Shown: one piece after another, positions 1-5,877 of the stretch | How positions within the stretch are numbered: the first letter of the stretch is position 1 | How the letters are laid out: each line of letters opens with the position of its first letter | Origin: an uncultured Clostridium sp. | GTDB taxonomy: Bacteria > Bacillota > Clostridia > TANB77 > CAG-508 | Reading direction: 5' to 3' | Length of the DNA: 8,682 bases | Assembly (NCBI GenBank): GCA_958422985.1 | Contig: CATZPY010000036.1 | Coordinates: 1 to 8,682, forward strand | Translations under genes and position numbers: made by a program | The notes under the pieces: generated by a model | The model's database searches: none | What the model saw: the letters and a program-made list of their open reading frames with translations, nothing else | What the model was told of the DNA's origin: nothing

Positions 1-245
1 AAGAAGAAGGTGGAAGACATACACCATTCTTTAACGGATACAGACCACAATTCTATTTCAGAACAACAGACGTTACAGGTGTTATCGAATTACCTGCTGG
101 AACAGAAATGGTTATGCCAGGAGACAACATTGATATGGAAATCGAATTAATTACACCAATCGCTATGGAAGAAGGATTAAGATTCGCTATTCGTGAAGGT
201 GGAAGAACAGTTGGTTCAGGTGTTGTTTCTAAAATAGCTGAATAA
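1..245 (+). CDS. tuf: Elongation factor Tu, C-terminal part (5' end outside window)
   Basis: EF-Tu is the GTPase that brings aminoacyl-tRNA to the ribosome. Only the last 80 codons are present, read from base 3 to the TAA at 243-245. They are the end of beta-barrel domain 3, seen in the highly conserved stretches GGRHTPFFNGYRPQFYFRTT, then DVTGVIELP, MVMPGDN and the terminal FAIREGGRTVGSGVVSKIAE. No GTPase motifs are visible because they lie upstream of the window. Codon use differs from the other genes here: C-ending codons such as TTC, AAC, TAC and GAC are frequent, as expected for a very highly expressed gene in an AT-rich genome. A terminator follows about 20 bases after the stop, so tuf probably ends its transcription unit. 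Identity is essentially certain. Confidence 0.98.
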   Translation, partial: EEGGRHTPFFNGYRPQFYFRTTDVTGVIELPAGTEMVMPGDNIDMEIELITPIAMEEGLRFAIREGGRTVGSGVVSKIAE

Positions 246-263
246 TATTAATAATATATGGGG

Positions 264-292
264 GTACATCTTTTAAGATGTACTTCTTTTTT
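264..292 (+). terminator. Intrinsic terminator after tuf
   Basis: The arms GTACATCT (264-271) and AGATGTAC (276-283) pair perfectly around a 4-base loop. The T-rich run at 284-292 (TTCTTTTTT) follows directly. It lies 18 bases after the tuf stop and ends that transcript. Confidence 0.9.
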
Positions 293-295
293 GCA

Positions 296-335
296 TAGTA
301 GGAAACTTCTCTTACTAGGAGAAGTTTCTGTACTA
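296..335. repeat. Palindromic intergenic repeat, copy 1
   Basis: This 40-base imperfect palindrome has outer arms TAGTA/TACTA (296-300, 331-335) and inner arms GAAACTTCTC/GAGAAGTTTC (302-311, 319-328). It matches the element at 6763-6802 at 34 of 40 positions. One difference is a compensatory exchange: C306-G324 here is G6773-C6791 there. Similarity continues upstream into the T-run, CTTTTTTG plus 2 bases, so both copies sit directly behind a terminator tail. No ORF is present. It could be a dispersed non-autonomous element or an RNA 3' module; I do not recognise the family. Confidence 0.75.
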
Positions 336-350
336 TTTGGTCAGAAAGTA

Positions 351-379
351 TTGCTTTTTTGAGTAAGAAATAATAAAAT
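351..379 (+). promoter_or_regulatory. Possible sigma-A promoter for plsX
   Basis: TTGCTT (351-356) and TAAAAT (374-379) are separated by 17 bases, 37 bases before the plsX ATG. The -10 box matches the consensus at 5 of 6 positions; the -35 box is weak at 3 of 6. A promoter is expected because a terminator separates plsX from tuf. AT-rich sequence makes chance matches common. Confidence 0.4.
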
Positions 380-415
380 AAATAAGTCAAAATTTACTAA
401 TTGGAGGAAACAAAA

Positions 416-1456
416 ATGATTATACTGCTAGATGCAATGGGTGGAGATAATGCACCAGATGCCAATATAAAAGGAGCTGTAAAGGCAGTTAAAGAAGTAA
501 GCAACTCAACAGAGATATTATTAATAGGAAAAGAAGATGTTATTAATAGTAGAGTAAAAGAATTATATAATAAAGAGAAACTATCAGATATTTCTCCAAG
601 ACTAAAAATATATAATGCAACAGAAACAATAGAGATGGAAGATACACCTACAATGGCAATAAAACATAAAAAAGATTCTTCTATGGTTGTAGGATTTAAT
701 CTATTAAAAGAAGGTAAAGGAGATGTATTTATTTCTGCAGGAAATTCAGGAGCTTTATTAACAGGAGCAACATTACTTGTAGGAAGAATAAAAGGAATAG
801 ATAGACCAGCATTAGCAGGAATACTTCCAGCATACAAAAGCCAATTACTATTAATGGATTGTGGATCTAATACAAACTGTAAGCCAATAAATTTATTACA
901 ATTTGCGCAAATGGCATCTATATATTTAAAAAATACATTTGGAATTGAAAAGCCAGCAATAGGACTTTTAAATATAGGAACAGAAGAAACAAAAGGGAAT
1001 GAATTAACAAAATCATCATATGAATTATTAAAAGAGAAATCACCAGAGCTTGGAATAAATTTTATTGGAAATATAGAAGGCAGAGATGCTTTTTCAGGTA
1101 AAGTTAATGCAGTTGTAACAGATGGCTTTACAGGAAATATTTTCTTAAAAACAACAGAAGGACTTGGCAAATTAGTAAAGGTTTCATTATCAGATAGTTT
1201 AAAACGCAATATTTTATCAAAGATAGGAAGCATACCATGTTTACCTGCAATAAATAGATTTGCAAAGACTATGGACTATAAAATATATGGTGGAGCTTTA
1301 TTTTTAGGAGTAAAAAAACCTGTTGTTAAAGCACATGGAAGTAGTGATGAGAAATTATTTGAATATACAATAATTCAAGCAGAAAAATTTGTACAAAATA
1401 GAGCAGTAGAAAAGATGGCAGAAGAATTTTTAAAGCAAAAGGGAAATAATGCTTGA
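416..1456 (+). CDS. plsX: Phosphate acyltransferase PlsX
   Basis: PlsX converts acyl-ACP and phosphate to acyl-phosphate, the donor used by PlsY to acylate glycerol-3-phosphate in phospholipid synthesis; it is a peripheral membrane enzyme. The 346-residue length is normal. Family motifs appear in order: the N-terminal LLDAMGGDNAP, ISAGNSGALL near the middle of the N-terminal half, GIDRPALAGILP, MDCGSN, IGNIEGRD, VVTDGFTGN, and close to the C-terminus GVKKPVVKAHGSS. ATG 416 is chosen because GGAGGA (403-408) lies 7 bases upstream; an in-frame TTG at 401 would overlap that ribosome binding site. acpP follows 70 bases later, the usual partner order in Firmicutes, and the -35 box of a likely acpP promoter covers the plsX stop. 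The fapR and fab genes often found alongside are not in this window. Confidence 0.97.
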   Translation: MIILLDAMGGDNAPDANIKGAVKAVKEVSNSTEILLIGKEDVINSRVKELYNKEKLSDISPRLKIYNATETIEMEDTPTMAIKHKKDSSMVVGFNLLKEGKGDVFISAGNSGALLTGATLLVGRIKGIDRPALAGILPAYKSQLLLMDCGSNTNCKPINLLQFAQMASIYLKNTFGIEKPAIGLLNIGTEETKGNELTKSSYELLKEKSPELGINFIGNIEGRDAFSGKVNAVVTDGFTGNIFLKTTEGLGKLVKVSLSDSLKRNILSKIGSIPCLPAINRFAKTMDYKIYGGALFLGVKKPVVKAHGSSDEKLFEYTIIQAEKFVQNRAVEKMAEEFLKQKGNNA

Positions 1457-1481
1457 CATTTTTAATACAATATATTATTGT
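1453..1481 (+). promoter_or_regulatory. Likely sigma-A promoter for acpP, overlapping the plsX stop
   Basis: A perfect -35 box TTGACA (1453-1458) is followed after 17 bases by TATTGT (1476-1481), a 4 of 6 match to the -10 consensus. The plsX stop TGA (1454-1456) lies inside the -35 box. Transcription would begin about 35-40 bases before the acpP start, giving acpP expression independent of plsX. Confidence 0.6.
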
Positions 1482-1526
1482 TTAGTCAGTAATAAAAAAT
1501 ATGTGAGAGGAGGTGTACATAGTTAA

Positions 1527-1766
1527 ATGAACCAAGAAGAAATATTTGAAAAAGTAAAGAAAATAATAGTTGAACAATTAGGAGTTGCAGAAACATCTGT
1601 AACAATGGAAGCATCTTTCATAGATGACTTAGGAGCAGATTCTTTAGATATAGTAGAATTAATTATGGCATTGGAGGAAGAATTTGATATGGAAATTCCA
1701 GATGAAGATGCTGAAAAGATCGTTACAGTAAGTGACGTAGTAGACTATATAAAAGACAATGCATAA
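1527..1766 (+). CDS. acpP: Acyl carrier protein
   Basis: Acyl carrier protein holds growing fatty acids on a 4'-phosphopantetheine arm and delivers them to FAS II enzymes and to PlsX. The 79-residue acidic protein has the universal helix II motif GADSLDIVELIM, with Ser39 as the phosphopantetheine attachment residue, followed by the helix II-III sequence LEEEFDMEIPDEDAEKI. The length and the four-helix pattern are typical. A strong AGGAGGT (1508-1514) precedes the ATG by 12 bases, slightly long but the only plausible start. It follows plsX and ends in a strong terminator, so it is transcribed with plsX and probably also alone. High expression is expected from the strong ribosome binding site and the dedicated promoter. 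Confidence 0.98.
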   Translation: MNQEEIFEKVKKIIVEQLGVAETSVTMEASFIDDLGADSLDIVELIMALEEEFDMEIPDEDAEKIVTVSDVVDYIKDNA

Positions 1767-1789
1767 TTGAACATATTAAAATATAAAAG

Positions 1790-1843
1790 GCGAATGCAAA
1801 ATTTTCTATTAGCAAATATTAGAAAATTTCGTATTCGCTTTTT
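1790..1843 (+). terminator. Long-stem intrinsic terminator after acpP
   Basis: The arms at 1790-1808 (starts GCGAATGC) and 1820-1838 (ends GTATTCGC) form a 19-position stem with one G-T pair and one A-C mismatch around an 11-base loop. TTTTT (1839-1843) follows. An A-rich run precedes the stem, so it may also work on the opposite strand. The 3' arm resembles the end of the repeat directly downstream. Confidence 0.9.
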
Positions 1844-1847
1844 ATTT

Positions 1848-1917
1848 AGTAGAAAATTATGGTGTGCCTTATATTTTCTTAGAATTTACATCTGTTAGAA
1901 AATTTTAAGTATGCTTA
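1848..1917. repeat. Dispersed intergenic repeat of second type, copy 1
   Basis: This 70-base segment aligns without gaps to 6799-6868 at about 54 of 70 positions. The best kept part is a hairpin with arms ATTTTCT (1873-1879) and AGAAAAT (1897-1903) around a 17-base loop starting TAGAATTT. No ORF is present. The terminator just upstream shares ATTTTCT and TTAGAAAATTT, so part of this copy may have arisen by local duplication. Confidence 0.6.
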
Positions 1918-1940
1918 TTTGTAATAAAAAATAAATATAA

Positions 1941-1968
1941 TTGTAATGCTAATGTTATGTACTATAAT
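1941..1968 (+). promoter_or_regulatory. Likely sigma-A promoter for the coiled-coil gene pair
   Basis: TTGTAA (1941-1946) and a perfect TATAAT (1963-1968) are 16 bases apart. They lie about 50 bases upstream of the small ORF at 2019 and after the acpP terminator, where a new promoter is needed. Confidence 0.6.
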
Positions 1969-2018
1969 ACACAAAAAATATATAATATATACAAAATATT
2001 ATGTAAAAGGGTGATTTT

Positions 2019-2189
2019 ATGCAAGAAAAATTAGGAAAAATTGTACATAATGGAGAGATATATGATTTAGATGATGTAAGTAGTATAGATAAATTAGAAA
2101 AGTTATTAGCAAAATTAGATAAAGAAGAGAAAGATATAAAAATCGAAATAGAAGATACAATAAAAAGTGATTTAGAAGAAAGAGAATAA
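2019..2189 (+). CDS. Small charged hypothetical protein (56 aa)
   Basis: I do not recognise this protein. The 56-codon ORF has ATG at 2019 preceded by AAAAGGGTG (2004-2012) and stops at TAA 2187-2189, 12 bases before the next gene, whose ribosome binding site AAGGGGG overlaps the stop codon. The product begins MQEKLGKIVHNGEIYDLDDV, which looks like a short beta-strand or turn region. It is followed by a strongly charged helix from about residue 22 to 56, with leucines spaced as in a short coiled coil (IDKLEKLLAKLDKEEKD). There is no signal peptide, membrane segment or cysteine. Placement between a good promoter and a co-oriented coiled-coil gene, with its own ribosome binding site, argues that it is a real gene and possibly a partner of that protein. 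Confidence in coding is moderate to good; the function is unknown. Confidence 0.7.
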   Translation: MQEKLGKIVHNGEIYDLDDVSSIDKLEKLLAKLDKEEKDIKIEIEDTIKSDLEERE

Positions 2190-2201
2190 GGGGGATGTAT
2201 A

Positions 2202-3251
2202 ATGAGTGAAAGAAAAGATGTAACAGAACCAAAACAAAAAAATATTGCTCAATTATTAATAAAACTAGCAACTATACAAGCTCAGACTAAATTAGTAAAA
2301 GCTGCTTTATTTAGAAATAGACAAAAGGACGCTATTAAAAAAAGGATGAACGAATTTAAAGAATATGCTGAAGGAGAAGCAGAAAAATATTCTCAAAATA
2401 TTGAAGAGGCTAATAAAGCTATAGAAGAGTATAAGAGTGCTGTAGAAGAAGCAATGAATGAATATGAAGAATGTTATATAGAAACTATGGAAGAACAAGA
2501 TGCTTGGCAACAAATGGACATAGATACAGTATGCGAGATGAAAGAAATTTCTTCTAAAATAAAAGAAACAATGAAGACACCAGCATACATGGAATGGAAA
2601 CAAAATGTAAAAGCAAAAGAAAAAGAAATAAAACAAAATGCAGGTGATCCAGAAAAATTAACAGCTTTAGCAGAAGAATTAAAAATATTACAAAGTCAGG
2701 ATCCAACAGCAAAAGATAGGAAGACTCTAGAATCTAAAGAAGAGATGAAAAATGATTTAACAGAAATAATTAACGAATATGATATAAGACTAGAAGAGTT
2801 AGCATCAAAACGAGATGAAAAGTTGAATGATTTATTAGAAAATAAAGAAACTTCATTAGCAAAAATACAAAAACAAAGTTTATGGCAAAAAATTGTTGCA
2901 AGATTTACACCTAAGGCAAAGAACTTTAAACATAATGTTGTAGATAAAATTGCAGAGAAAGCAGTTAATATTAAAGAAAATAAAATAGATCCAATAAAAG
3001 AAGAATTATCAGAAAAGAGAAAAGAGTATACGAAGAAAACTCGTGATTTTTCAGTAAAAGTAGGAAAGGGAATTGTTAACGCACCACAAAATATAGAAAA
3101 AGGGTACCAAAAGATAGTAGACTATGGAAGAGAGCAAAAGAAATTAACAATTGAAAAATTAAAAAATACTGACAAAAATATAAAAGAAAGTTTACAAACA
3201 AAGATACAAGAAAAAAGTGAAAATTTAGACTTATTAAATGAAGGAAGATAA
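2202..3251 (+). CDS. Coiled-coil hypothetical protein (349 aa)
   Basis: I do not recognise this family. The hydrophilic 349-residue product is almost entirely helix-forming. It has no signal peptide or membrane segment, so it is probably cytosolic. Residues 13-38 form an amphipathic helix (IAQLLIKLATIQAQTK and on). Residues about 40-145 and 150-226 are Glu/Lys-rich coiled coils. The only two cysteines are Cys91 and Cys111. A more basic part begins at about residue 227 (LWQKIVARFTPKAKNFK) and runs to the end with Val/Ile-Gly and Asn-Ala turns near 287-295. The ATG at 2202 follows AAGGGGG (2188-2194). It is the second gene of a two-gene unit with the 56-residue ORF and ends at its own terminator. 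A coiled-coil scaffold or a nucleic-acid- or membrane-associated role would be guesswork. Confidence 0.9.
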   Translation: MSERKDVTEPKQKNIAQLLIKLATIQAQTKLVKAALFRNRQKDAIKKRMNEFKEYAEGEAEKYSQNIEEANKAIEEYKSAVEEAMNEYEECYIETMEEQDAWQQMDIDTVCEMKEISSKIKETMKTPAYMEWKQNVKAKEKEIKQNAGDPEKLTALAEELKILQSQDPTAKDRKTLESKEEMKNDLTEIINEYDIRLEELASKRDEKLNDLLENKETSLAKIQKQSLWQKIVARFTPKAKNFKHNVVDKIAEKAVNIKENKIDPIKEELSEKRKEYTKKTRDFSVKVGKGIVNAPQNIEKGYQKIVDYGREQKKLTIEKLKNTDKNIKESLQTKIQEKSENLDLLNEGR

Positions 3252-3256
3252 TAGAA

Positions 3257-3294
3257 AGCGAATGTTATAAAATTAACATTCGCTGTATTTTTTT
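3257..3294 (+). terminator. Intrinsic terminator after the coiled-coil gene
   Basis: AGCGAATGTTA (3257-3267) and TAACATTCGCT (3274-3284) pair perfectly over 11 bp around a 6-base loop; a T-run ends at 3294. It starts 5 bases after the stop codon. The outer sequence GCGAATG is shared with the acpP terminator. Confidence 0.93.
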
Positions 3295-3303
3295 CTTACT
3301 TAC

Positions 3304-3331
3304 TTGCAAAAACTATAAAATGTTATATAAT
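3304..3331 (+). promoter_or_regulatory. Likely sigma-A promoter for the rnc unit
   Basis: TTGCAA (3304-3309) and TATAAT (3326-3331) are 16 bases apart. They lie about 24 bases upstream of the rnc start and just after the preceding terminator. The predicted mRNA leader would be very short but still includes the TTAGGGGGGA ribosome binding site. Confidence 0.65.
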
Positions 3332-3354
3332 ATAAACATCTTAGGGGGGAAATT

Positions 3355-4023
3355 ATGTTACAAGAATTTGAAAACAATATAGGATATATATTTAAAGATA
3401 AAAGCCTATTAAAAACAGCATTAACACATACATCATATGCCTATGAAAAGAAGGTTACTAGCAACGAAAAATTAGAATTTTTAGGCGACAGTATACTAGA
3501 ATTTATATCTAGCAACTTTTTATACGAAAATTACAGTAAGTTAAATGAGGGAGAAATGACAAAAGTTAGAGCTAGCGTAGTTTGTGAAAAGAGTTTATAC
3601 AAAATAGCTACAAAGCATAATTTTGGTAAGTTTTTATATTTAGGAAGAAGTGAAATATCAAATAATGGTAATAAAAATGAAGCTATATTAGCAGATAGTG
3701 TAGAAGCCATAATTGCAGCAATATTTCTAGATGGAGGACTAGAACCAGCAAAAGAATTTATAATTAGCAATTTAGCAGAAGAAATAAAAATAGCAAGTCA
3801 AAATGTAGGATTAAAAGATTATAAAACAGTTTTACAAGAAAAATTGCAACATAAAGGAAACGTGAATATAGAATATAATATCTTGAAAGAAACTGGTCCG
3901 GACCATAATAAAATATTTGAAGCAGAAGTTAAATGCAATGGAAAACAATTAGCTACAGGAAAGGGAACATCAAAAAAATCAGCAGAAATGGAAGCTGCTA
4001 AGAAAGCTATGGAACAGTTATAA
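3355..4023 (+). CDS. rnc: Ribonuclease III
   Basis: RNase III cuts double-stranded RNA as a homodimer with Mg2+, processing rRNA precursors and structured mRNAs. The 222-residue length is standard. The catalytic domain occupies about residues 1-145, with the signature NEKLEFLGDS at 37-46. The acidic residues Glu38, Glu41, Asp45, Glu65, Asp114 and Glu117 fall at the same numbers as in the E. coli enzyme. A double-stranded RNA binding domain covers about 155-222 and ends in GKGTSKKSAEMEAAKKAMEQ with the expected Lys-Lys and Ala-Ala motif. ATG 3355 follows AGGGGGGA by 4 bases. The next gene starts 14 bases after the stop, so the two are cotranscribed. All catalytic residues are present, so an active enzyme is expected. 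Confidence 0.98.
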   Translation: MLQEFENNIGYIFKDKSLLKTALTHTSYAYEKKVTSNEKLEFLGDSILEFISSNFLYENYSKLNEGEMTKVRASVVCEKSLYKIATKHNFGKFLYLGRSEISNNGNKNEAILADSVEAIIAAIFLDGGLEPAKEFIISNLAEEIKIASQNVGLKDYKTVLQEKLQHKGNVNIEYNILKETGPDHNKIFEAEVKCNGKQLATGKGTSKKSAEMEAAKKAMEQL

Positions 4024-4037
4024 TATTGGAGGAAAAG

Positions 4038-4988
4038 ATGAAAGAAACAGTATATATTCCGATAGATATAGATAATATACAAAATAATGATGAAATTATT
4101 CAGAAAATAGAAAAGAATGTGCATGGTAAGAAGATTTTACAAATAAGGAATAGAGATTTTACAAGTATTAATATAGAAAAGCAAAAGGAAATACTTACAG
4201 AATTAAATAAGCTAATAAAAACATATAAGATATTTGGAATAAAAATAACATCTGACCCAGACAGCATAGATAAAAATAATTTGAAACTTTTAAAAAAATA
4301 TAAAGTAAAAGAAATAGAGTTAAATATAGAATCTTCAAATGATTATATATTAAAAAATATTGGGGCAGATTATGATCTCGAAACAATAAAAAAAGTAGCA
4401 AAGATTATAAAGCATTTTTGGATATCTGTAAGTGCTAAAATAACAATAGGACTTCCAGAAAGTACATTGGTAGATGACTTAAATACTATAAAAAAAGTTA
4501 TGAAGTTAAAGCCAATGGAAGTATCGCTAATTCCATGTAATCCGGATTACAATGGCAATGTTAAAAAATTATATGAAAAAGAAGAATTTATACCACTATC
4601 TAAAGTTCAATTAGTAGAAAGAATAAAAGAAATTATAGAATTATTAAAATCATATAAAGTAGAAAGAATATATATAGGAGAAGATAAACAATATATAGAA
4701 GAAATGCCTATAAGCAAATTTAGAAGATTAGTTGCTACTGAAGTTTGGTATGAAAAAATAATAGAGATGATAAAATCATATAATGTAAAAGTAAAAGAAG
4801 TAAATATAGAAGTAAATGAAGAAGATGCAGATGATGTTAGAGGGTTAGATAATAAAAATTTAGAACAATTAGAAGATGTTTATGATGTTAAACTAAATGT
4901 TATTGTAAATAACAAAATAAAAAGATTTAATTATAAAATGAAGATATTAAAAACATATACAGACTTTTTAGAAGAAAATGATAATTAG
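4038..4988 (+). CDS. Radical SAM (Elp3-like) homolog lacking the Fe-S cysteines
   Basis: I read this 316-residue protein as a degenerate relative of the radical SAM protein that often follows rnc in Clostridia. Recognisable landmarks, from memory of that family, are VYIPI at residues 5-9 (usually YIIPIF before the cluster), GIKITSDPDSI (67-77, usually GIRLSTRPDYI), LLKKYKVKEIELNIESS (84-100, usually the ELGVQS strand), ITIGLPEST (135-143, usually MIGLPGDT) and LKPMEVSLIP (157-166). The C-terminal third also follows the family. The CxxxCxxC loop is absent, Cys167 is the only cysteine in the protein, and the GGSFT motif is replaced by NRDFT (38-42). Radical SAM chemistry therefore looks impossible, yet the frame is intact. 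ATG 4038 follows GGAGGA (4028-4033); an in-frame TTG at 4026 overlaps that site. The present role is unknown. Confidence 0.8.
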   Translation: MKETVYIPIDIDNIQNNDEIIQKIEKNVHGKKILQIRNRDFTSINIEKQKEILTELNKLIKTYKIFGIKITSDPDSIDKNNLKLLKKYKVKEIELNIESSNDYILKNIGADYDLETIKKVAKIIKHFWISVSAKITIGLPESTLVDDLNTIKKVMKLKPMEVSLIPCNPDYNGNVKKLYEKEEFIPLSKVQLVERIKEIIELLKSYKVERIYIGEDKQYIEEMPISKFRRLVATEVWYEKIIEMIKSYNVKVKEVNIEVNEEDADDVRGLDNKNLEQLEDVYDVKLNVIVNNKIKRFNYKMKILKTYTDFLEENDN

Positions 4989-4998
4989 AATAAATTTG

Positions 4999-5034
4999 CC
5001 TATATTACAAATAATTGTAATATAGGTGATTTTT
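4999..5034 (+). promoter_or_regulatory. Hairpin overlapping the yitT ribosome binding site
   Basis: CCTATATTACAA (4999-5010) and TTGTAATATAGG (5015-5026) form a perfect 12-bp palindrome with loop ATAA, starting 10 bases after the stop of the upstream gene. The AGG of the AGGTG ribosome binding site (5024-5028) for the next gene lies in the 3' arm, and TGATTTTT follows. It could be a weak or leaky terminator for the upstream unit, a translation-controlling hairpin, or a protein-binding palindrome. Confidence 0.6.
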
Positions 5035-5868
5035 ATGATAAAAAGTTATTTTAAGAATATGATTATTATAATATTAGGATGTTTAATTATGGCGATAGGA
5101 ACATCTGTCTTTTTACTACCAAATAAATTTTCAACAGGAGGAGTAACTGGAATTGCCACAATTTTATATTATTTATTTAAGATTCCATTAGGAACTATTA
5201 ATATTATAATAAATATTCCAATATTAATTTTTACTTTTTATAGATTAGGAAAAAGGATACTAGTAAATTCTATTATTGGTGCAGTATTATATTCGATATT
5301 TATAGACCTATTAGATAAGATACCAATACTAACAACAGATGAGTTCTTGTCTAGCATATATGGAGGTATATTTTTAGGAATTGGAACAGGACTAGTTTTA
5401 AATGCTAATGCAAGTACTGGTGGAACAGAATTGATTAGCAATTTAATTAAAACATATAATTTTAATATTAAAACTAGTACACTTATCATGGCAATAGATT
5501 CTACTATTGTATTATTAAATGTGATTGTTTTTAAAGAAATAGAAATTGGATTATACTCAGCAATAGCGATTATAATAATGGGAAAAGTAATTGACATCAT
5601 TGTAGAAGGAACAAATTTTTCAAAATTAATATTTATTATATCAAAGAAAAATGATACAATATCTAAAGAGATTGGTAATATTATAAAAAGAGGAACAACA
5701 GGATTATATGGTAAAGGAATGTTTAAAGATGAAGATAGATTAATTTTAATGTGTGCTACTGGAAGAGGAGATATATTAAAAATAAAACAAATTGTAAAAA
5801 GGAATGATAAAGAAGCTTTTATAATTATAGCAAATGCAAGAGAAGTTTTAGGAAAAGGATTTAAATAG
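5035..5868 (+). CDS. YitT family integral membrane protein (DUF2179 C-terminus)
   Basis: This belongs to the YitT family, membrane proteins of unproven function that are common in Firmicutes. The 277-residue product has about five or six membrane segments in residues 8-187. They carry the family motifs LLPNKFSTGGVTGIATIL (about 27-44) and GIFLGIGTGLVLNANASTGGTELI (about 105-128), the latter with the hallmark S/T-G-G-T. The C-terminal soluble DUF2179 domain (about 195-277) contains RGTTGLYGKGMF, LMCATGRGDILKIKQIV and the terminal EVLGKGF. ATG 5035 follows AGGTG (5024-5028) by 6 bases; GTG 5026 in the same frame would use part of that site. The stop TAG 5866-5868 overlaps the AGGAGG of the next gene, so the two are coupled. 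An upstream hairpin may limit translation. Transport of a small substrate is sometimes proposed for this family but cannot be shown here. Confidence 0.93.
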   Translation: MIKSYFKNMIIIILGCLIMAIGTSVFLLPNKFSTGGVTGIATILYYLFKIPLGTINIIINIPILIFTFYRLGKRILVNSIIGAVLYSIFIDLLDKIPILTTDEFLSSIYGGIFLGIGTGLVLNANASTGGTELISNLIKTYNFNIKTSTLIMAIDSTIVLLNVIVFKEIEIGLYSAIAIIIMGKVIDIIVEGTNFSKLIFIISKKNDTISKEIGNIIKRGTTGLYGKGMFKDEDRLILMCATGRGDILKIKQIVKRNDKEAFIIIANAREVLGKGFK

Positions 5869-5877
5869 GAGGTATAT

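Noticed and set aside
336..348. Remnant of the second repeat type after palindrome copy 1 (TTTGGTCAGAAAG versus TTTGTCAGAAAA)
   Set aside because: The match is too short in AT-rich DNA to separate from chance; it would need a genome-wide repeat alignment.
397..1233. Minus-strand open frame of 278 codons opposite plsX
   Set aside because: It mirrors the well-supported plsX frame on the opposite strand, lacks a ribosome binding site, and its product shows no recognisable domain.
1481..1499. FapR-like operator before acpP (TTTAGTCAGTAATAA)
   Set aside because: Only a partial resemblance to one half of the FapR site, without the expected inverted symmetry, and no fapR gene is in the window.
2017..2636. 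Minus-strand hydrophobic frames opposite the coiled-coil genes, looking like membrane proteins
   Set aside because: Hydrophobic Leu/Phe-rich products are the expected mirror of Glu/Lys/Asn-rich AT-rich codons; there is no ribosome binding site and the + strand frames have clear start signals.
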